DNA from: Deltaproteobacteria bacterium
Lineage (GTDB): Bacteria > Desulfobacterota > Desulfovibrionia > Desulfovibrionales > Desulfovibrionaceae
Assembly (NCBI GenBank): GCA_009929215.1
Contig: SAAX01000002.1
Coordinates: forward strand, 52,446-116,445
Reading direction: 5' to 3'
DNA length: 64,000 bases
The position numbers and the translations under genes are program-made. The notes under the pieces are model-generated. The model saw only the letters and a list, made by a program, of their open reading frames with translations. It made no database searches and had not been told where the DNA came from. Below are positions 1 to 9,019 of this stretch, piece by piece. Each line of letters opens with the position of its first letter. Position 1 is the first letter of the stretch.

Positions 1-311
1 AGGCCTTTTACATGCGCCAGAACGACGACGGCAAAACCGTTGCCGCCATGGACATGCTGGTTCCGCGCATCGGCGAGCTCATTGGCGGCTCGCAGCGCGA
101 GGAACGCATGGACCGCCTGACCGCCCGTATCCAGGAAATGGGACAGAACCCCGAAGACTACTGGTGGTACATGGACCTGCGCCGCTTTGGCACTGCCCCG
201 CACGCGGGCTTTGGCCTTGGCTTTGAGCGCCTGCTCATGATGCTGACCGGCATCACCAATATCCGCGACGTCATCCCCTTCCCGCGCACGCCCGGCAACC
301 TCGAATTCTAA
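1..311 (+). CDS. asnS: Asparaginyl-tRNA synthetase, C-terminal end (partial)
   Basis: Only the last ~103 codons are present; the reading frame enters from the left edge (codons begin at base 3). The protein charges tRNA-Asn with asparagine in the cytoplasm. The tail carries class II synthetase motif 3, [16 protein letters not shown], followed by [17 protein letters not shown]. That ending is typical of bacterial AsnRS and distinguishes it from AspRS. The catalytic core and anticodon-binding domain lie outside the window. A GC-rich hairpin follows the stop, so this is the end of its transcript. Confidence 0.93.
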   Translation, partial: AFYMRQNDDGKTVAAMDMLVPRIGELIGGSQREERMDRLTARIQEMGQNPEDYWWYMDLRRFGTAPHAGFGLGFERLLMMLTGITNIRDVIPFPRTPGNLEF

Positions 312-337
312 GTCGCCGCGCGTCTACTGCCTACCCC

Positions 338-376
338 GGCCAGCCCACTGCCCTTGCGGCGGGCTGGCCGTTTCTT
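338..376 (+). terminator. Rho-independent terminator after asnS
   Basis: A 9-bp perfect stem, GGCCAGCCC (338-346) with GGGCTGGCC (361-369), is followed by GTTTCTT. It lies 27 nt after the asnS stop. The T-tract is short, so termination may be partial. Confidence 0.65.
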
Positions 377-449
377 GCACTAACCTCAGATTGGCGTACA
401 ATTTACGCAAAAAAGCCCCCTCCAGCGCCCTTGCGCTTCGTGCGCGCCC

Positions 450-478
450 TTCACATTTGCGCTTTTGCCAGATATACT
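450..478 (+). promoter_or_regulatory. Sigma70-type promoter of asd
   Basis: A -35 box TTCACA (450-455), a 17-nt spacer and a -10 box TATACT (473-478) predict a start near 485, giving a leader of about 54 nt before asd. A second, weaker candidate is TTGCAC (375-380), 16 nt, TACAAT (397-402). The promoter lies inside an upstream in-frame extension of asd, which supports the downstream start at 539. Confidence 0.6.
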
Positions 479-538
479 ATCCGCTCACCTTTTTGGAGGC
501 ATAAGCCACCGTCCATCGCCCAAGGAGAGCGAAATACC

Positions 539-1585
539 ATGAGCAAGAAGCTGACTGTAGCCGTTGTAGGCGCCACAGGCGCCGTAGGCCGTGAAATGCT
601 CAAGACCCTGCACGAAAGGGACTTTCCCGCCACCGAAATCCGCGCTTTTGCGTCTGCCCGGTCTGCGGGCACCAAAGTGCCTTTTGGTAACCAAGAGCTT
701 ACCGTGCAAGAGCTTAAAGAAGATGTCTTTGAGGGCATTGATTTGGCCATTTTCTCCGCCGGCGGCAGCACTTCGCAAAAATTCGCCCCGCACGCGGCCC
801 ACGCTGGTTGCGTGGTGGTGGACAACTCTGCCGCATGGCGCATGGACGACCGCTGCCCCCTGGTTGTGCCCGAAGTCAACGCCCACGCCCTTGAAGGCCA
901 CAACGGCATCATTGCCAACCCCAACTGCTCTACCATCCAGATGCTGGTGGTGCTGAAGCCCCTGCACGACGCCGCCAAGATCAAGCGCGTTGTGGTTTCT
1001 ACCTATCAGGCGGTTTCCGGCACGGGTCAAAAGGGCATTGAGGAACTGGAACGTCAGGTGCGCGACCTGTTCAATGGCCGCGAACCCGAATGCAATACCT
1101 ATCCCTACCGCATTGCCTTTAACGCACTGCCGCATATCGATGTCTTCCTTGAAAACGACTACACCAAGGAAGAAATGAAGATGGTTCACGAAACCGTCAA
1201 AATGCTTGAAGATCCTTCGGTCAAGGTTACGGCCACCTGTGTGCGCGTGCCGGTGTTTTACTGCCACGCCGAGTCGGTCAACATCGAAACCGAAAAGAAA
1301 ATCAGCGCCAAGGATGCCCGCGTCATGCTTTCGCAGGCTCCCGGCGTGCGCGTGGTCGATAACCCGCGCGAGCGCATGTACCCCATGCCCTCGTACTGCG
1401 TGGGCGAGGACGAAACCTATGTGGGCCGCATCCGCGAGGATGAAACCATCGAAAACGGCCTGAACATGTGGATCGTGGCCGACAACGTGCGCAAGGGCGC
1501 TGCCCTCAACGCCGTGCAGATCGGTGAAGAACTGATCAAGCGCGACCTGCTGCGCGTGACCGACAAAAACGTATTCCTGAAGTAA
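539..1585 (+). CDS. asd: Aspartate-semialdehyde dehydrogenase
   Basis: The 348-aa cytoplasmic enzyme reduces beta-aspartyl phosphate to aspartate-4-semialdehyde with NADPH, feeding lysine/diaminopimelate, threonine and methionine synthesis. The N-terminus VAVVGATGAVGREML is the Rossmann dinucleotide site. IIANPNCSTIQM holds the catalytic cysteine (about residue 128), and the dimerisation domain follows. Length fits the family (330-370). The frame is open back to 431, but the AGGAG (523-527) before ATG 539 and the promoter at 450-478 support 539. A hairpin (1592-1624) separates it from the next gene. Confidence 0.96.
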   Translation: MSKKLTVAVVGATGAVGREMLKTLHERDFPATEIRAFASARSAGTKVPFGNQELTVQELKEDVFEGIDLAIFSAGGSTSQKFAPHAAHAGCVVVDNSAAWRMDDRCPLVVPEVNAHALEGHNGIIANPNCSTIQMLVVLKPLHDAAKIKRVVVSTYQAVSGTGQKGIEELERQVRDLFNGREPECNTYPYRIAFNALPHIDVFLENDYTKEEMKMVHETVKMLEDPSVKVTATCVRVPVFYCHAESVNIETEKKISAKDARVMLSQAPGVRVVDNPRERMYPMPSYCVGEDETYVGRIREDETIENGLNMWIVADNVRKGAALNAVQIGEELIKRDLLRVTDKNVFLK

Positions 1586-1591
1586 GCCAGA

Positions 1592-1624
1592 GGGCGCACG
1601 GGTTTGTAGCAAGCCCGTGCGCCC
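1592..1624 (+). terminator. Intercistronic hairpin (attenuator or weak terminator)
   Basis: A perfect 11-bp stem, GGGCGCACGGG (1592-1602) with CCCGTGCGCCC (1614-1624), lies between asd and the aminotransferase, 8 nt before the latter's Shine-Dalgarno. No T-tract follows, so it may act as a processing or stability element instead of a full terminator. Confidence 0.4.
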
Positions 1625-1646
1625 CTGTTATCTGGAGGCTTTTGCA

Positions 1647-2597
1647 GTGAAGGCTGTGGACGCTGATACATATCTCAAGGCCCTGCTTGCCGCGCCCCGC
1701 CCGGGGTCGGAGCAGGTTCTCGCCTTTTATGACCACCGCGTGGGGCATATCTGCACTGACGCGCGTCTTTTGCTGCTGCCCCTCGACGACCATATCTGCC
1801 ACCGTGGCGACGGCCTGTTTGAAAGCATCAGCTTTCGCCAGCGCACCATTTTTGGGCTCGATGCCCACCTTGCCCGCCTGGTGGACGGCGCTGCGGCGCT
1901 TTCCATCACGCCGCCCTGCGATTGGCAGGACGTGCGCCAGCGCATTATCGACGTGGCCCTTGCCGCTGGCGTGGACAACGGCGACCTGCGCGTTTTTCTG
2001 AGCCGTGGCCCCGGCGGTTTTGGTATTTCGCCCGCCGAATGCCCGCAGGCTGGCCTGTACATTGTGGCGCTCAAAAAGAATCTGCCCTCAGAGGCCCTGT
2101 ACGCCAAGGGGTTTACGGCCTTTGCCAGCGCCATTCCGCCCAAGCAGGAATATCTGGCCCGCATCAAGAACACCAACTATCTGCCCAATGTCTTCATGGC
2201 CATGGAAGCCCGCCAAAAGGGCATGGATGTGGCTGTGACCTTTGACGAAAACGACATCATGGGCGAGGCCGCCGTGGCCAACGTGGGCCTTGTGGACGAT
2301 CAGGGCCGCCTGCTGTGCCCCGAAATCAAGCGTATTCTGCCCGGCACAACCCTGCTGGCAGCCATGGAAGTGGCCGCCGATCGCATGCCTGTGGTGCAGA
2401 TGCCCATTCCCAAGGCAGCCATTGCCACGGCCCGCGAAATGCTGCTGTTCACCAGCTCCACCCTTTGCGTGGGCATCACCCATTTTGACGGCAAACCCGT
2501 GGGACAGGGCGGTCAGGCAGGCAAACCCGGCCCCGTAGCCCTGTGGCTCAAGGATGTTCTTTTGGACTATATGCTAAAAAAAGGCGCACACATCTGA
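1647..2597 (+). CDS. Class IV PLP-dependent aminotransferase / aminodeoxychorismate lyase family
   Basis: The 316-aa protein has the class IV fold shared by branched-chain aminotransferase, D-amino-acid aminotransferase and aminodeoxychorismate lyase. N-terminal HRGDGLFESI and IKNTNYLPNV, whose Lys is the likely Schiff-base residue (about residue 175), support the family, as do the phosphate-binding stretch around EAAVANVG and GTTLLAAME. GTG 1647 is chosen because TGGAGG (1633-1638) precedes it at good spacing. The stop overlaps the next start (TGATG), so the two are probably translationally coupled. The substrate cannot be told from sequence alone; pabC or ilvE activity are both possible. 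Confidence 0.85.
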   Translation: MKAVDADTYLKALLAAPRPGSEQVLAFYDHRVGHICTDARLLLLPLDDHICHRGDGLFESISFRQRTIFGLDAHLARLVDGAAALSITPPCDWQDVRQRIIDVALAAGVDNGDLRVFLSRGPGGFGISPAECPQAGLYIVALKKNLPSEALYAKGFTAFASAIPPKQEYLARIKNTNYLPNVFMAMEARQKGMDVAVTFDENDIMGEAAVANVGLVDDQGRLLCPEIKRILPGTTLLAAMEVAADRMPVVQMPIPKAAIATAREMLLFTSSTLCVGITHFDGKPVGQGGQAGKPGPVALWLKDVLLDYMLKKGAHI

Positions 2598-3865
2598 TGC
2601 GCGTTCTGCTTATTGCGCTGCAACAGACCACAGAAGGCCCGGCCTCACCCGCAGAACAAGCCCAGTGGACAGAACTGGGCGCGCCCATGCGCACTGCCCG
2701 ACTGGAAGAAGACCACGCCCTTGCCCTTGCCGCTGCCATGCGCGACGGCGGCAGGCTGGCCCCCATGCTGCTGTGCGCCAAAAATTCGCGTCTGCACCGC
2801 CGTGCTGCCGCCCTCAACCTGCCCACCCTTGCCGCTGGCGGCCCCATAGATTTTACGCGCCTGTGGCTCTGGCAACGGCGGCACAAGCACCTGCTGGTGC
2901 AAACCTTTGGCGAATGCAGCATGGCTGCGGGCCGCCGCGTGCTTGCCATGCGCGCGCCCCAAAGCACGCTGCTCAGCCACGCCTTATTGCTGCGCGCGCC
3001 CCATGCCGAGGCATGCGCGGGCAAGGGCATGCTTGCTGCCCACAAAATTTTGTGCGGCTCAAACCATGTGCGCGAGCGCATTGCCAAGGGCAGCGGCATC
3101 ACACAGGGCGAAACCCCGTGGCGCGGCCCCAAAAACCGCCAACTGCCCCTTGCGGGCGATGTGCTCACGCTGCGTGCGCCGTGCATGAACCTTGAGGGCT
3201 ACGCCCCTGCGCCCGAATGGAAAGCAGAAGCCCCCCTTGCCGAAAGCACAGGCAACAAACCACGTTTTATTTTTTGCATGGGTGACGCGCTCACCCCGCG
3301 TTCGGGTGTGCACGTTGTCATCCGCGCCATGGCGGCCATATGGCAAAGGCGCGACCTGCCCCGGTGGGAAGTGCGCGCCGCCGGTGGGGGCCCCCGCTTT
3401 CAGGAAGTGCTTGAAGAAGCGGAATCTCTCGGCGTGCAAAGCCGCCTGTGCCTGCTCAACGAGCAACCTCTGCACCAGTTGCTGCACAGCTGCCACGCCT
3501 GGATTGCACCCGGATCGGCCCCGGACGAACTGCCCGATACCCTCGGCGCGGGACTGGCGGCCTACATGCCGGTTATCTGCGGGCAGGGCGACCTGCACAA
3601 TCAGCGGCTCAAAGCCGCACCCGCAGCGGCCTGCATGTTTGAAGAAAACAATCCGCAGTCGCTGGCAGAGGCCATGATCAACATCATGACCAACAATGAC
3701 CTGCGCCGCAGCACTGTACAAGCTGGCGACACCCTGCGGCCAAGCCTTGGCCTTGATGCCTTTGCCGACAGCGTTTGCGCCCGGCACGAGGCATGGTGCG
3801 CGGAACTGGGCTGGCTTGAGCAAAACGCCCACCCCCACACAGACCACGACAAAGAACAACAGTAA
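2597..3865 (+). CDS. GT4-like glycosyltransferase (group 1 family)
   Basis: The 422-aa cytoplasmic protein has a divergent N-terminal half and a GT-B type C-terminal half. The stretch about residues 225-345 (RFIFCMGDALTPRSGV, VRAAGGGPRFQEVLEEAESLG, WIAPGSAPDELPDTLGAGLA) resembles the nucleotide-sugar domain of group 1 transferases, with the acidic/Pro stretch where EX7E usually sits. The start codon overlaps the aminotransferase stop. The acceptor is unknown; an envelope or LPS role is an inference. A non-enzymatic GT-B relative is possible because the N-terminal half is not recognisable. Confidence 0.65.
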   Translation: MRVLLIALQQTTEGPASPAEQAQWTELGAPMRTARLEEDHALALAAAMRDGGRLAPMLLCAKNSRLHRRAAALNLPTLAAGGPIDFTRLWLWQRRHKHLLVQTFGECSMAAGRRVLAMRAPQSTLLSHALLLRAPHAEACAGKGMLAAHKILCGSNHVRERIAKGSGITQGETPWRGPKNRQLPLAGDVLTLRAPCMNLEGYAPAPEWKAEAPLAESTGNKPRFIFCMGDALTPRSGVHVVIRAMAAIWQRRDLPRWEVRAAGGGPRFQEVLEEAESLGVQSRLCLLNEQPLHQLLHSCHAWIAPGSAPDELPDTLGAGLAAYMPVICGQGDLHNQRLKAAPAAACMFEENNPQSLAEAMINIMTNNDLRRSTVQAGDTLRPSLGLDAFADSVCARHEAWCAELGWLEQNAHPHTDHDKEQQ

Positions 3866-3946
3866 ACGAGCAAATTCGTGCGCGCCCCGCGCCAGCAGCT
3901 GCCGTTGCCAACCCGGGGTAATACCGCAAACACATACAGGAACCGT

Positions 3947-4855
3947 ATGAAATGTAAAATCTGCAAAGCTGAGGCCGTGGTGGCCCTGCGCAGCCACAAT
4001 GCCGCCTTCTGCCCCGACTGTTACAAAGACTTTTTTGCCCGACAGGTAGAGCGTGGCATTGAAGGCCAAAAGCTCTTTACCCGCAACGAGCGAGTGCTGG
4101 TGGCCCTTTCTGGTGGCAAGGATTCGCTGGCCCTGATGCTCGAGCTTTCGCGCCAGGGCTACAACGTCACCGGGCTGCATATTGATCTGGCCATTCCGGT
4201 TTCTTCTGCTGCGGCGCGTGGCGTGGTTGAGCGTTTTTGCGCCAAGCACGACCTCAAGCTCATGGTTAAGGAGATGGCCGCCGAGGGTCTGCCCATCCCG
4301 CTGGTCAAAGAGCGCCTGAACCGCCCCATCTGCTCGGCCTGCGGCAAGATCAAGCGCCACTTTTTCAACAAGGTTGCGCTGGACGGAGGCTTTGACGCCC
4401 TTGCCACCGGCCACAACCTCGACGACGAAGTGGCCCGCCTTTTCAGCAATACCCTGCGCTGGGACACATCCTACCTTTCCGACCAGGGCCCGCGCCTTGA
4501 CAGTGAGAACGGGTTTTCGCGCAAGGTCAAACCCCTGTGGCGGCTCTCGGAATTTGAAACCGCAAACTACGCCTTTTTGATGGGCATAGAGAACCACTAC
4601 GCCCCCTGCCCGTACAGCCCCGGGGCAAGCTTTACCACGCTCAAGGGCCTGATGCAGAACCTCGAGTTCGCCATGCCTGGCCGTAAGCTCGACTTTTATC
4701 AAGGTTTTCTCTCGCGTGGGCGGCCTGTGTTTGCCCGCCGCGAGGCCGAAGAAGGCCTTACGCTGGCCCCCTGCACCGAATGCGGCTACCCCACCTCATC
4801 GGGCGACCGCTGCGGCGTGTGCCGTATCCGCTCTGCAGTGGCCGACCATGGCTAG
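3947..4855 (+). CDS. PP-loop tRNA 2-thiolation enzyme, TtuA/TtcA (CTU1) family
   Basis: The 302-aa protein has an N-terminal zinc finger (CKICKAEAV...CPDC, residues 1-26), the PP-loop SGGKDSLAL (about 55) that binds ATP to adenylate tRNA, CSACGKIKR and PYAPCPYSPG-type cysteines that may ligate an Fe-S cluster, and a C-terminal zinc finger (CTECGYP...CGVCR). Zinc fingers at both ends point to the TtuA/NcsA branch over classical TtcA. It probably thiolates a uridine or cytidine in tRNA. ATG 3947 follows AGGAA (3938-3942); an upstream extension lacks these signals. A strong terminator follows. Confidence 0.82.
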   Translation: MKCKICKAEAVVALRSHNAAFCPDCYKDFFARQVERGIEGQKLFTRNERVLVALSGGKDSLALMLELSRQGYNVTGLHIDLAIPVSSAAARGVVERFCAKHDLKLMVKEMAAEGLPIPLVKERLNRPICSACGKIKRHFFNKVALDGGFDALATGHNLDDEVARLFSNTLRWDTSYLSDQGPRLDSENGFSRKVKPLWRLSEFETANYAFLMGIENHYAPCPYSPGASFTTLKGLMQNLEFAMPGRKLDFYQGFLSRGRPVFARREAEEGLTLAPCTECGYPTSSGDRCGVCRIRSAVADHG

Positions 4856-4884
4856 AAGTCCAACATAGCCATATCATTCTGCAT

Positions 4885-4915
4885 CCGGCAGCCTCAGGGC
4901 TGCCGGTTTTCTTTT
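4885..4915 (+). terminator. Rho-independent terminator
   Basis: A 9-bp stem CCGGCAGCC (4885-4893), TCAG loop and GGCTGCCGG (4898-4906) is followed by TTTTCTTTT. It ends the upstream transcript before the feoB promoter. Confidence 0.88.
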
Positions 4916-4950
4916 GTCACTGCTGCCGCACGGCAAAAACGCATTCCTGC

Positions 4951-4979
4951 TTGACTTTCATCATTTTTGAAAATAAATT
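4951..4979 (+). promoter_or_regulatory. feoB promoter, sigma70 type
   Basis: TTGACT (4951-4956), 17 nt, TAAATT (4974-4979). The -10 box is covered by the Fur-like operator at 4968-4982. The feoA promoter has the same layout (TTGACG, 17 nt, TAAATT). Confidence 0.6.
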
Positions 4980-4982
4980 TCA
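4968..4982 (+). promoter_or_regulatory. Fur-like operator before feoB
   Basis: TGAAAATAAATTTCA differs at one position from the Desulfovibrio-type Fur box TGAAAATNATTTTCA as I recall it from comparative genomics. It overlaps the -10 of the feoB promoter, a position suited to iron-dependent repression. Binding itself is inferred. Confidence 0.6.
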
Positions 4983-5042
4983 ATTCCATTTAATTTCAGC
5001 CTCACCGGCATGCCCGGCGCGGCACAGACAGGAGCCCAAAGC

Positions 5043-7349
5043 ATGCCGGAATCCCTATCCGCAACGGCAGTGGTGCGCGGCGGCCATGCCCGCACGCTTA
5101 TTGGCGGTCTGGCCTATTCCTTGCGGCTGGCCATTGCTGGCAACCCCAACTGCGGCAAAACAACGGTTTTCAACGCGCTAACGGGTGCGCACCAGCATGT
5201 GGGCAACTACAGCGGCGTAACTGTTGAAAAAAAAGAAGGCTTTATCCGCCACGAAGGGCAGGAGATCATTTTGGTCGATCTGCCCGGCGCGTATTCGCTC
5301 TCGGCCTATTCGCAGGAAGAAGTGGTGGCCCGCAACGTGCTTTTGGGCGGGTCGGTGCAGGCGGTCATCAATGTGGTGGATGCGGGCATTCTGGAGCGCG
5401 GGCTGCTGCTGACGGCCCAGCTGCGCGAAATGGGCCTGCCCGTGGTTATTGCCTGCAACATGATGGACGAGGCCCACGCGGCGGGCATCAGCATTGATTT
5501 TTTGCGGCTCTCGGAATGCATGGGCGCAAACGCCGTGCCCACGGTGGGTACGGCTGGCAACGGTCTGCGCGAGGCCCTCTCTGCCGCGCGTCAGGCGGCG
5601 CTGGATACCCCCGGGTACGGTGGCAGCCCCTCACAGGGGGAACAACCAGCGGATCAGGCGCATGCCCTGCGCATCAGCTACGGGCCCCTGCTCGATCCCA
5701 TTCTCGAAACCATGGAGCGGCGCATTGCGGCCAGCCCCGGCATTGCCGCCTCGCCCTATGGCCACTGCGCCCCGCGCTGGCTGGCCCTCAACCTGCTGCA
5801 AGACGATGCCGAGGCCATTGCGGCTCTGCATAAGGCAGATGCCGACCTTGCCGCCGACATGGCCCAGGTGTGCGGTTTTGTGCAGGAAGAACTGCACAGC
5901 ATTGGCCGCGATGCCGAGGGAATCATCGCAGACGGCCACAGCGCCTTTGTGCGGCAGGTGGCTGCGGCCTGCATTGTCAAAACAGGCGACCGCCACCGCT
6001 TGAGCCTTTCGGACAAGCTCGACCGCGTGCTGGCCCACGCCCTGTGGGGTGCTGCGATCATGCTGGGCGTGCTCTATGCCATGTTTCAGATCACCATTGT
6101 ACTGGGTTCGTACCCGCAGGGCTGGCTTGAGAGCGCGTTTGGCGCGCTGGCGGGCTTTGTGCGGGGCTCGCTTCCCGATGGCCTGTTTGCCTCACTGCTG
6201 GTGGACGGCGTGATTGCGGGTGTTGGCGGCGTGCTCAGTTTTGTGCCGCTGGTGCTCATCATGTTTGCGCTTATCGCCATTGTGGAAGACAGCGGCTACA
6301 TGGCCCGCATGGCCTACATTGCAGACCGGGTGTTCCAGTTTTTTGGCCTGCACGGGGCCTCGGTGATGCCCTATATCATTTCTGGCGGCATTGCGGGCGG
6401 CTGCGCCATACCGGGCGTTATGGCCACGCGCACCATGCGCAGCCCCAAGGAAAAACTGGCCACCATGCTCACCCTGCCCTACATGGCCTGCGGCGCAAAG
6501 CTGCCCGTGTACCTGCTGCTGGTGGGCACGTTTTTTCCGCACAATGCCGCCAACATGATGTTTGCCATCATCATGCTTTCGTGGGTGCTGGCCTTCTGCG
6601 TGGCCCTGTTGCTGCGCAAAACTGTGCTTCGCGGCGAGGCCACGCCACTGGTCATGGAAATGCCCCCCTACCGCATGCCCACCCTGCGTGGCATCTGCAT
6701 CCACTGCTGGGAACGCACCTGGATGTACCTGAAAAAGGCGGGAACAGTGCTCGTGCCGCTGGCCATGCTTATCTGGGCGGCCATGACCTTTCCCGCTCTT
6801 GATCCGCAAGTAGCCCTGCCTTTTGAAAACGAAATTGCCCGACTGAGCGCCCGTCTTGAACGCGACGACCTCTCGGAACAGATGCGCATCACCTACGAAC
6901 AGGCGCTGGCAAAATCGCAGGAAGAACTGGACGCGGAGCGGCTGCGCCACACCCTTGCGGGCAGCCTTGGCACATGGCTTGAAGGCGTCACCTCGTATGC
7001 GGGCTTTAGCTGGCGCACAGATGTGGCCCTTATTGGCGGCATTGCGGCCAAGGAGGCCATCATTTCAACCCTTGGCACAGCCTATGCCCTTGGCGCGCAA
7101 GACCCGGATGACCCGGCGTCGCTGGCAGAACTGCTGCGGGCCGACCCCTCGTGGAATCAGGGCACAGCCCTGGCCCTGCTGGTTTTTGTCATGCTTTACG
7201 CACCCTGCTTTGTGACCCTGGTTGTCATTCGGCAGGAGTCGGGCAGCTGGAAGTGGGTTGCCTTCAGCATTGCCTTCAACACCCTGCTGGCCTTTGGCAT
7301 GGCCGTGGGCGTTTACCAGACCTACCGTTTTTTATGGATGGGCTTATAG
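5043..7349 (+). CDS. feoB: Ferrous iron transporter FeoB
   Basis: This 768-aa inner-membrane protein imports Fe2+. The N-terminal G domain shows G1 GNPNCGKT (about residue 33), G2 Thr in SGVTVEKKEG, G3 DLPGAYS (about 79) and G4 NMMD (about 139). A helical domain follows to about 320. The membrane part then carries the gate regions, including SGGIAGGCAIPGVMATRT and the second gate near GGIAAKEAIISTLG, with several hydrophobic helices. A charged insert (about 600-650) separates the membrane halves. ATG 5043 is preferred over 5010 because GGAG (5031-5034) lies 8 nt upstream. No C-terminal Cys-rich tail is present. feoA is 2 kb downstream on the opposite strand. Confidence 0.96.
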   Translation: MPESLSATAVVRGGHARTLIGGLAYSLRLAIAGNPNCGKTTVFNALTGAHQHVGNYSGVTVEKKEGFIRHEGQEIILVDLPGAYSLSAYSQEEVVARNVLLGGSVQAVINVVDAGILERGLLLTAQLREMGLPVVIACNMMDEAHAAGISIDFLRLSECMGANAVPTVGTAGNGLREALSAARQAALDTPGYGGSPSQGEQPADQAHALRISYGPLLDPILETMERRIAASPGIAASPYGHCAPRWLALNLLQDDAEAIAALHKADADLAADMAQVCGFVQEELHSIGRDAEGIIADGHSAFVRQVAAACIVKTGDRHRLSLSDKLDRVLAHALWGAAIMLGVLYAMFQITIVLGSYPQGWLESAFGALAGFVRGSLPDGLFASLLVDGVIAGVGGVLSFVPLVLIMFALIAIVEDSGYMARMAYIADRVFQFFGLHGASVMPYIISGGIAGGCAIPGVMATRTMRSPKEKLATMLTLPYMACGAKLPVYLLLVGTFFPHNAANMMFAIIMLSWVLAFCVALLLRKTVLRGEATPLVMEMPPYRMPTLRGICIHCWERTWMYLKKAGTVLVPLAMLIWAAMTFPALDPQVALPFENEIARLSARLERDDLSEQMRITYEQALAKSQEELDAERLRHTLAGSLGTWLEGVTSYAGFSWRTDVALIGGIAAKEAIISTLGTAYALGAQDPDDPASLAELLRADPSWNQGTALALLVFVMLYAPCFVTLVVIRQESGSWKWVAFSIAFNTLLAFGMAVGVYQTYRFLWMGL

Positions 7350-8516
7350 ATGTCTACTACCACAGAGCGCGTCACCGGCATGAGCATACGCGCATATCTT
7401 GCACTGGGCCTCACCGTTATGGCCCTGCTTTTTACGGCCAGCTTTTTCTACTTTATGAGCATGACGCGCGAAATGAGCGTTTCGGGCACCAAGACCTACG
7501 GGGCCTTTATGGCGCTTACCGAGGCCCGCAACAAGGCAGACCTTGCCCTGCTTGAGCGCCTGCGCGAAGCAGAAGGGGCGCTGAACGCCGCCCGCCAGAA
7601 CGCCAATACCCTCGGTCAGGCAGACGCCGCCCTTGGGGCACTTGCCGCATCCATTGCCGAGCTCTCGGCCCCGCAGACCGCCACAGAAGACATGCTGCTG
7701 CAACTGCGCCGCACGGCCACTCTTGCGCACGACTTTGAAAACAATCTGCTTATGGCATTTTTGCTGCTTGGCGCTGGCCTTGTCACGCTCTTTGGCCTGT
7801 TGCGCCTGCACCTTGCCCGCCCGCTGCAAGGCATCATGGCCTTTCTCAACCAGTTGGGCACAGGGGCCGCCAGCCAGCCGCCCAAGCGCAGCTTTATTGT
7901 TGAGCTGGGGAACATTGCGGCATCGCTTGAAAATCTTGGCACATACCTTTCGCTTGCAACCGTGCGCTCGCAAAAACTGGCTTCGGAGCACGACCATTTT
8001 CAAAAAATGTCGCTGGTGGACGGCCTCACCGGGGTGGGCAACCGCCGTGCCTTTGACGAAAAACTGCGAACCCTGTGGCTTCAGGCCCAGCAAGGGCAAA
8101 CGCCCCTTTCGCTCATCATGCTCGATGTGGACACCTTCAAACGCTACAACGACAATTTGGGGCATCAGGCTGGCGACGAATGCCTGCGCCGCGTGGCAGC
8201 GGCCATGAGCAGGGCCGCGCGCTCTACCGACGTATGCGCCCGCTACGGCGGCGAAGAATTTGCCCTGCTGCTGCCCGGTGCGGATGCCGCCAAGGCCCAG
8301 GTTGTGGCCGCCCGCGTGCATGCCGAGGTGGCCCGCGAACAGCTGCCCCACCCCGCCTCGCCCGTAAGTACCTTTGTGACCGTGAGCCTTGGCGTGAGCT
8401 GCATACGTCCGCAGCCCGACCAGGATATTGAAAGTCATACGCTGGTGCGCCAGACCGATGCCGCCCTGTACGAGGCCAAGGCCGCAGGCCGCAACCGCAC
8501 CTGCGTGTATGGGTAG
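7350..8516 (+). CDS. Membrane diguanylate cyclase (GGDEF)
   Basis: The 388-aa inner-membrane protein has a TM helix at about 13-36, a periplasmic helical region (about 37-130), a second TM (about 131-152), a short HAMP-like linker and a GGDEF domain from about 215. The domain starts LVDGLTGVGNRRAFDE, has LDVDTFKRYND for metal binding and the intact signature RYGGEEF, so it should make c-di-GMP from two GTP. Its ATG begins on the base after the feoB stop, so it is probably translated from the feoB mRNA; ATG 7380 is an alternative start. No clear terminator follows. Confidence 0.9.
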   Translation: MSTTTERVTGMSIRAYLALGLTVMALLFTASFFYFMSMTREMSVSGTKTYGAFMALTEARNKADLALLERLREAEGALNAARQNANTLGQADAALGALAASIAELSAPQTATEDMLLQLRRTATLAHDFENNLLMAFLLLGAGLVTLFGLLRLHLARPLQGIMAFLNQLGTGAASQPPKRSFIVELGNIAASLENLGTYLSLATVRSQKLASEHDHFQKMSLVDGLTGVGNRRAFDEKLRTLWLQAQQGQTPLSLIMLDVDTFKRYNDNLGHQAGDECLRRVAAAMSRAARSTDVCARYGGEEFALLLPGADAAKAQVVAARVHAEVAREQLPHPASPVSTFVTVSLGVSCIRPQPDQDIESHTLVRQTDAALYEAKAAGRNRTCVYG

Positions 8517-8524
8517 GAGCACAC

Positions 8525-8992
8525 CTAACCCACACCATTGCCAAATCTTTCTCTTAACACGGGAATAATCAATTTATCTGCATTTTCTTTGATCGAGTCT
8601 TCAATTTCTGCTATTTTCTTCAAAAAAATATTTTTATGTATTGATAAATCTCCATATTTTATATGAGCTATAGATCCTATCTCATCAATAAGATTACAAG
8701 CTTCTACCCCATAAAAGGATAACATTTGAATTTCAAGTTCATAAGCCTGATCTGCTTCCATCCATGCTTCTTCTTTAAACATTTTATGTATCCACCGGTC
8801 TGTTAACAATAACTGTTTTGAAATCATCTTCGCTTTCTGAACGACTTCTACAGAAATCTCGTTCCATGATCCATCTGGAGGTAAAGAGAGGCTTACATCA
8901 TTTAACTTTGAAAAAAATGATTCATCATGGTTTGCATAATACTGAAAAAAACAATTTTCTATATCTTCAATCTGACTACTACAGGAAATCAC
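8525..8992 (-). CDS. AT-rich hypothetical protein, downstream part of a TAA-split gene
   Basis: A 155-aa frame starting at GTG 8992, not recognised. It is rich in Lys, Glu and Ile, looks helical (about 40-155) and has no signal peptide. Base composition is far more AT-rich than the flanks. The frame is open upstream of the GTG as far as TAA 9020-9022, the stop of the small membrane ORF in the same frame. Reading through would give one 212-codon protein: a TM anchor plus a cytoplasmic helical domain. No good Shine-Dalgarno precedes GTG 8992, so this may be the remnant of a disrupted gene. It ends 8 bp from the cyclase stop on the opposite strand. Confidence 0.5.
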   Translation of the reverse strand: MISCSSQIEDIENCFFQYYANHDESFFSKLNDVSLSLPPDGSWNEISVEVVQKAKMISKQLLLTDRWIHKMFKEEAWMEADQAYELEIQMLSFYGVEACNLIDEIGSIAHIKYGDLSIHKNIFLKKIAEIEDSIKENADKLIIPVLRERFGNGVG

Positions 8993-9019
8993 AAAATCAG
9001 ACAGTGCATCAATTATTCC

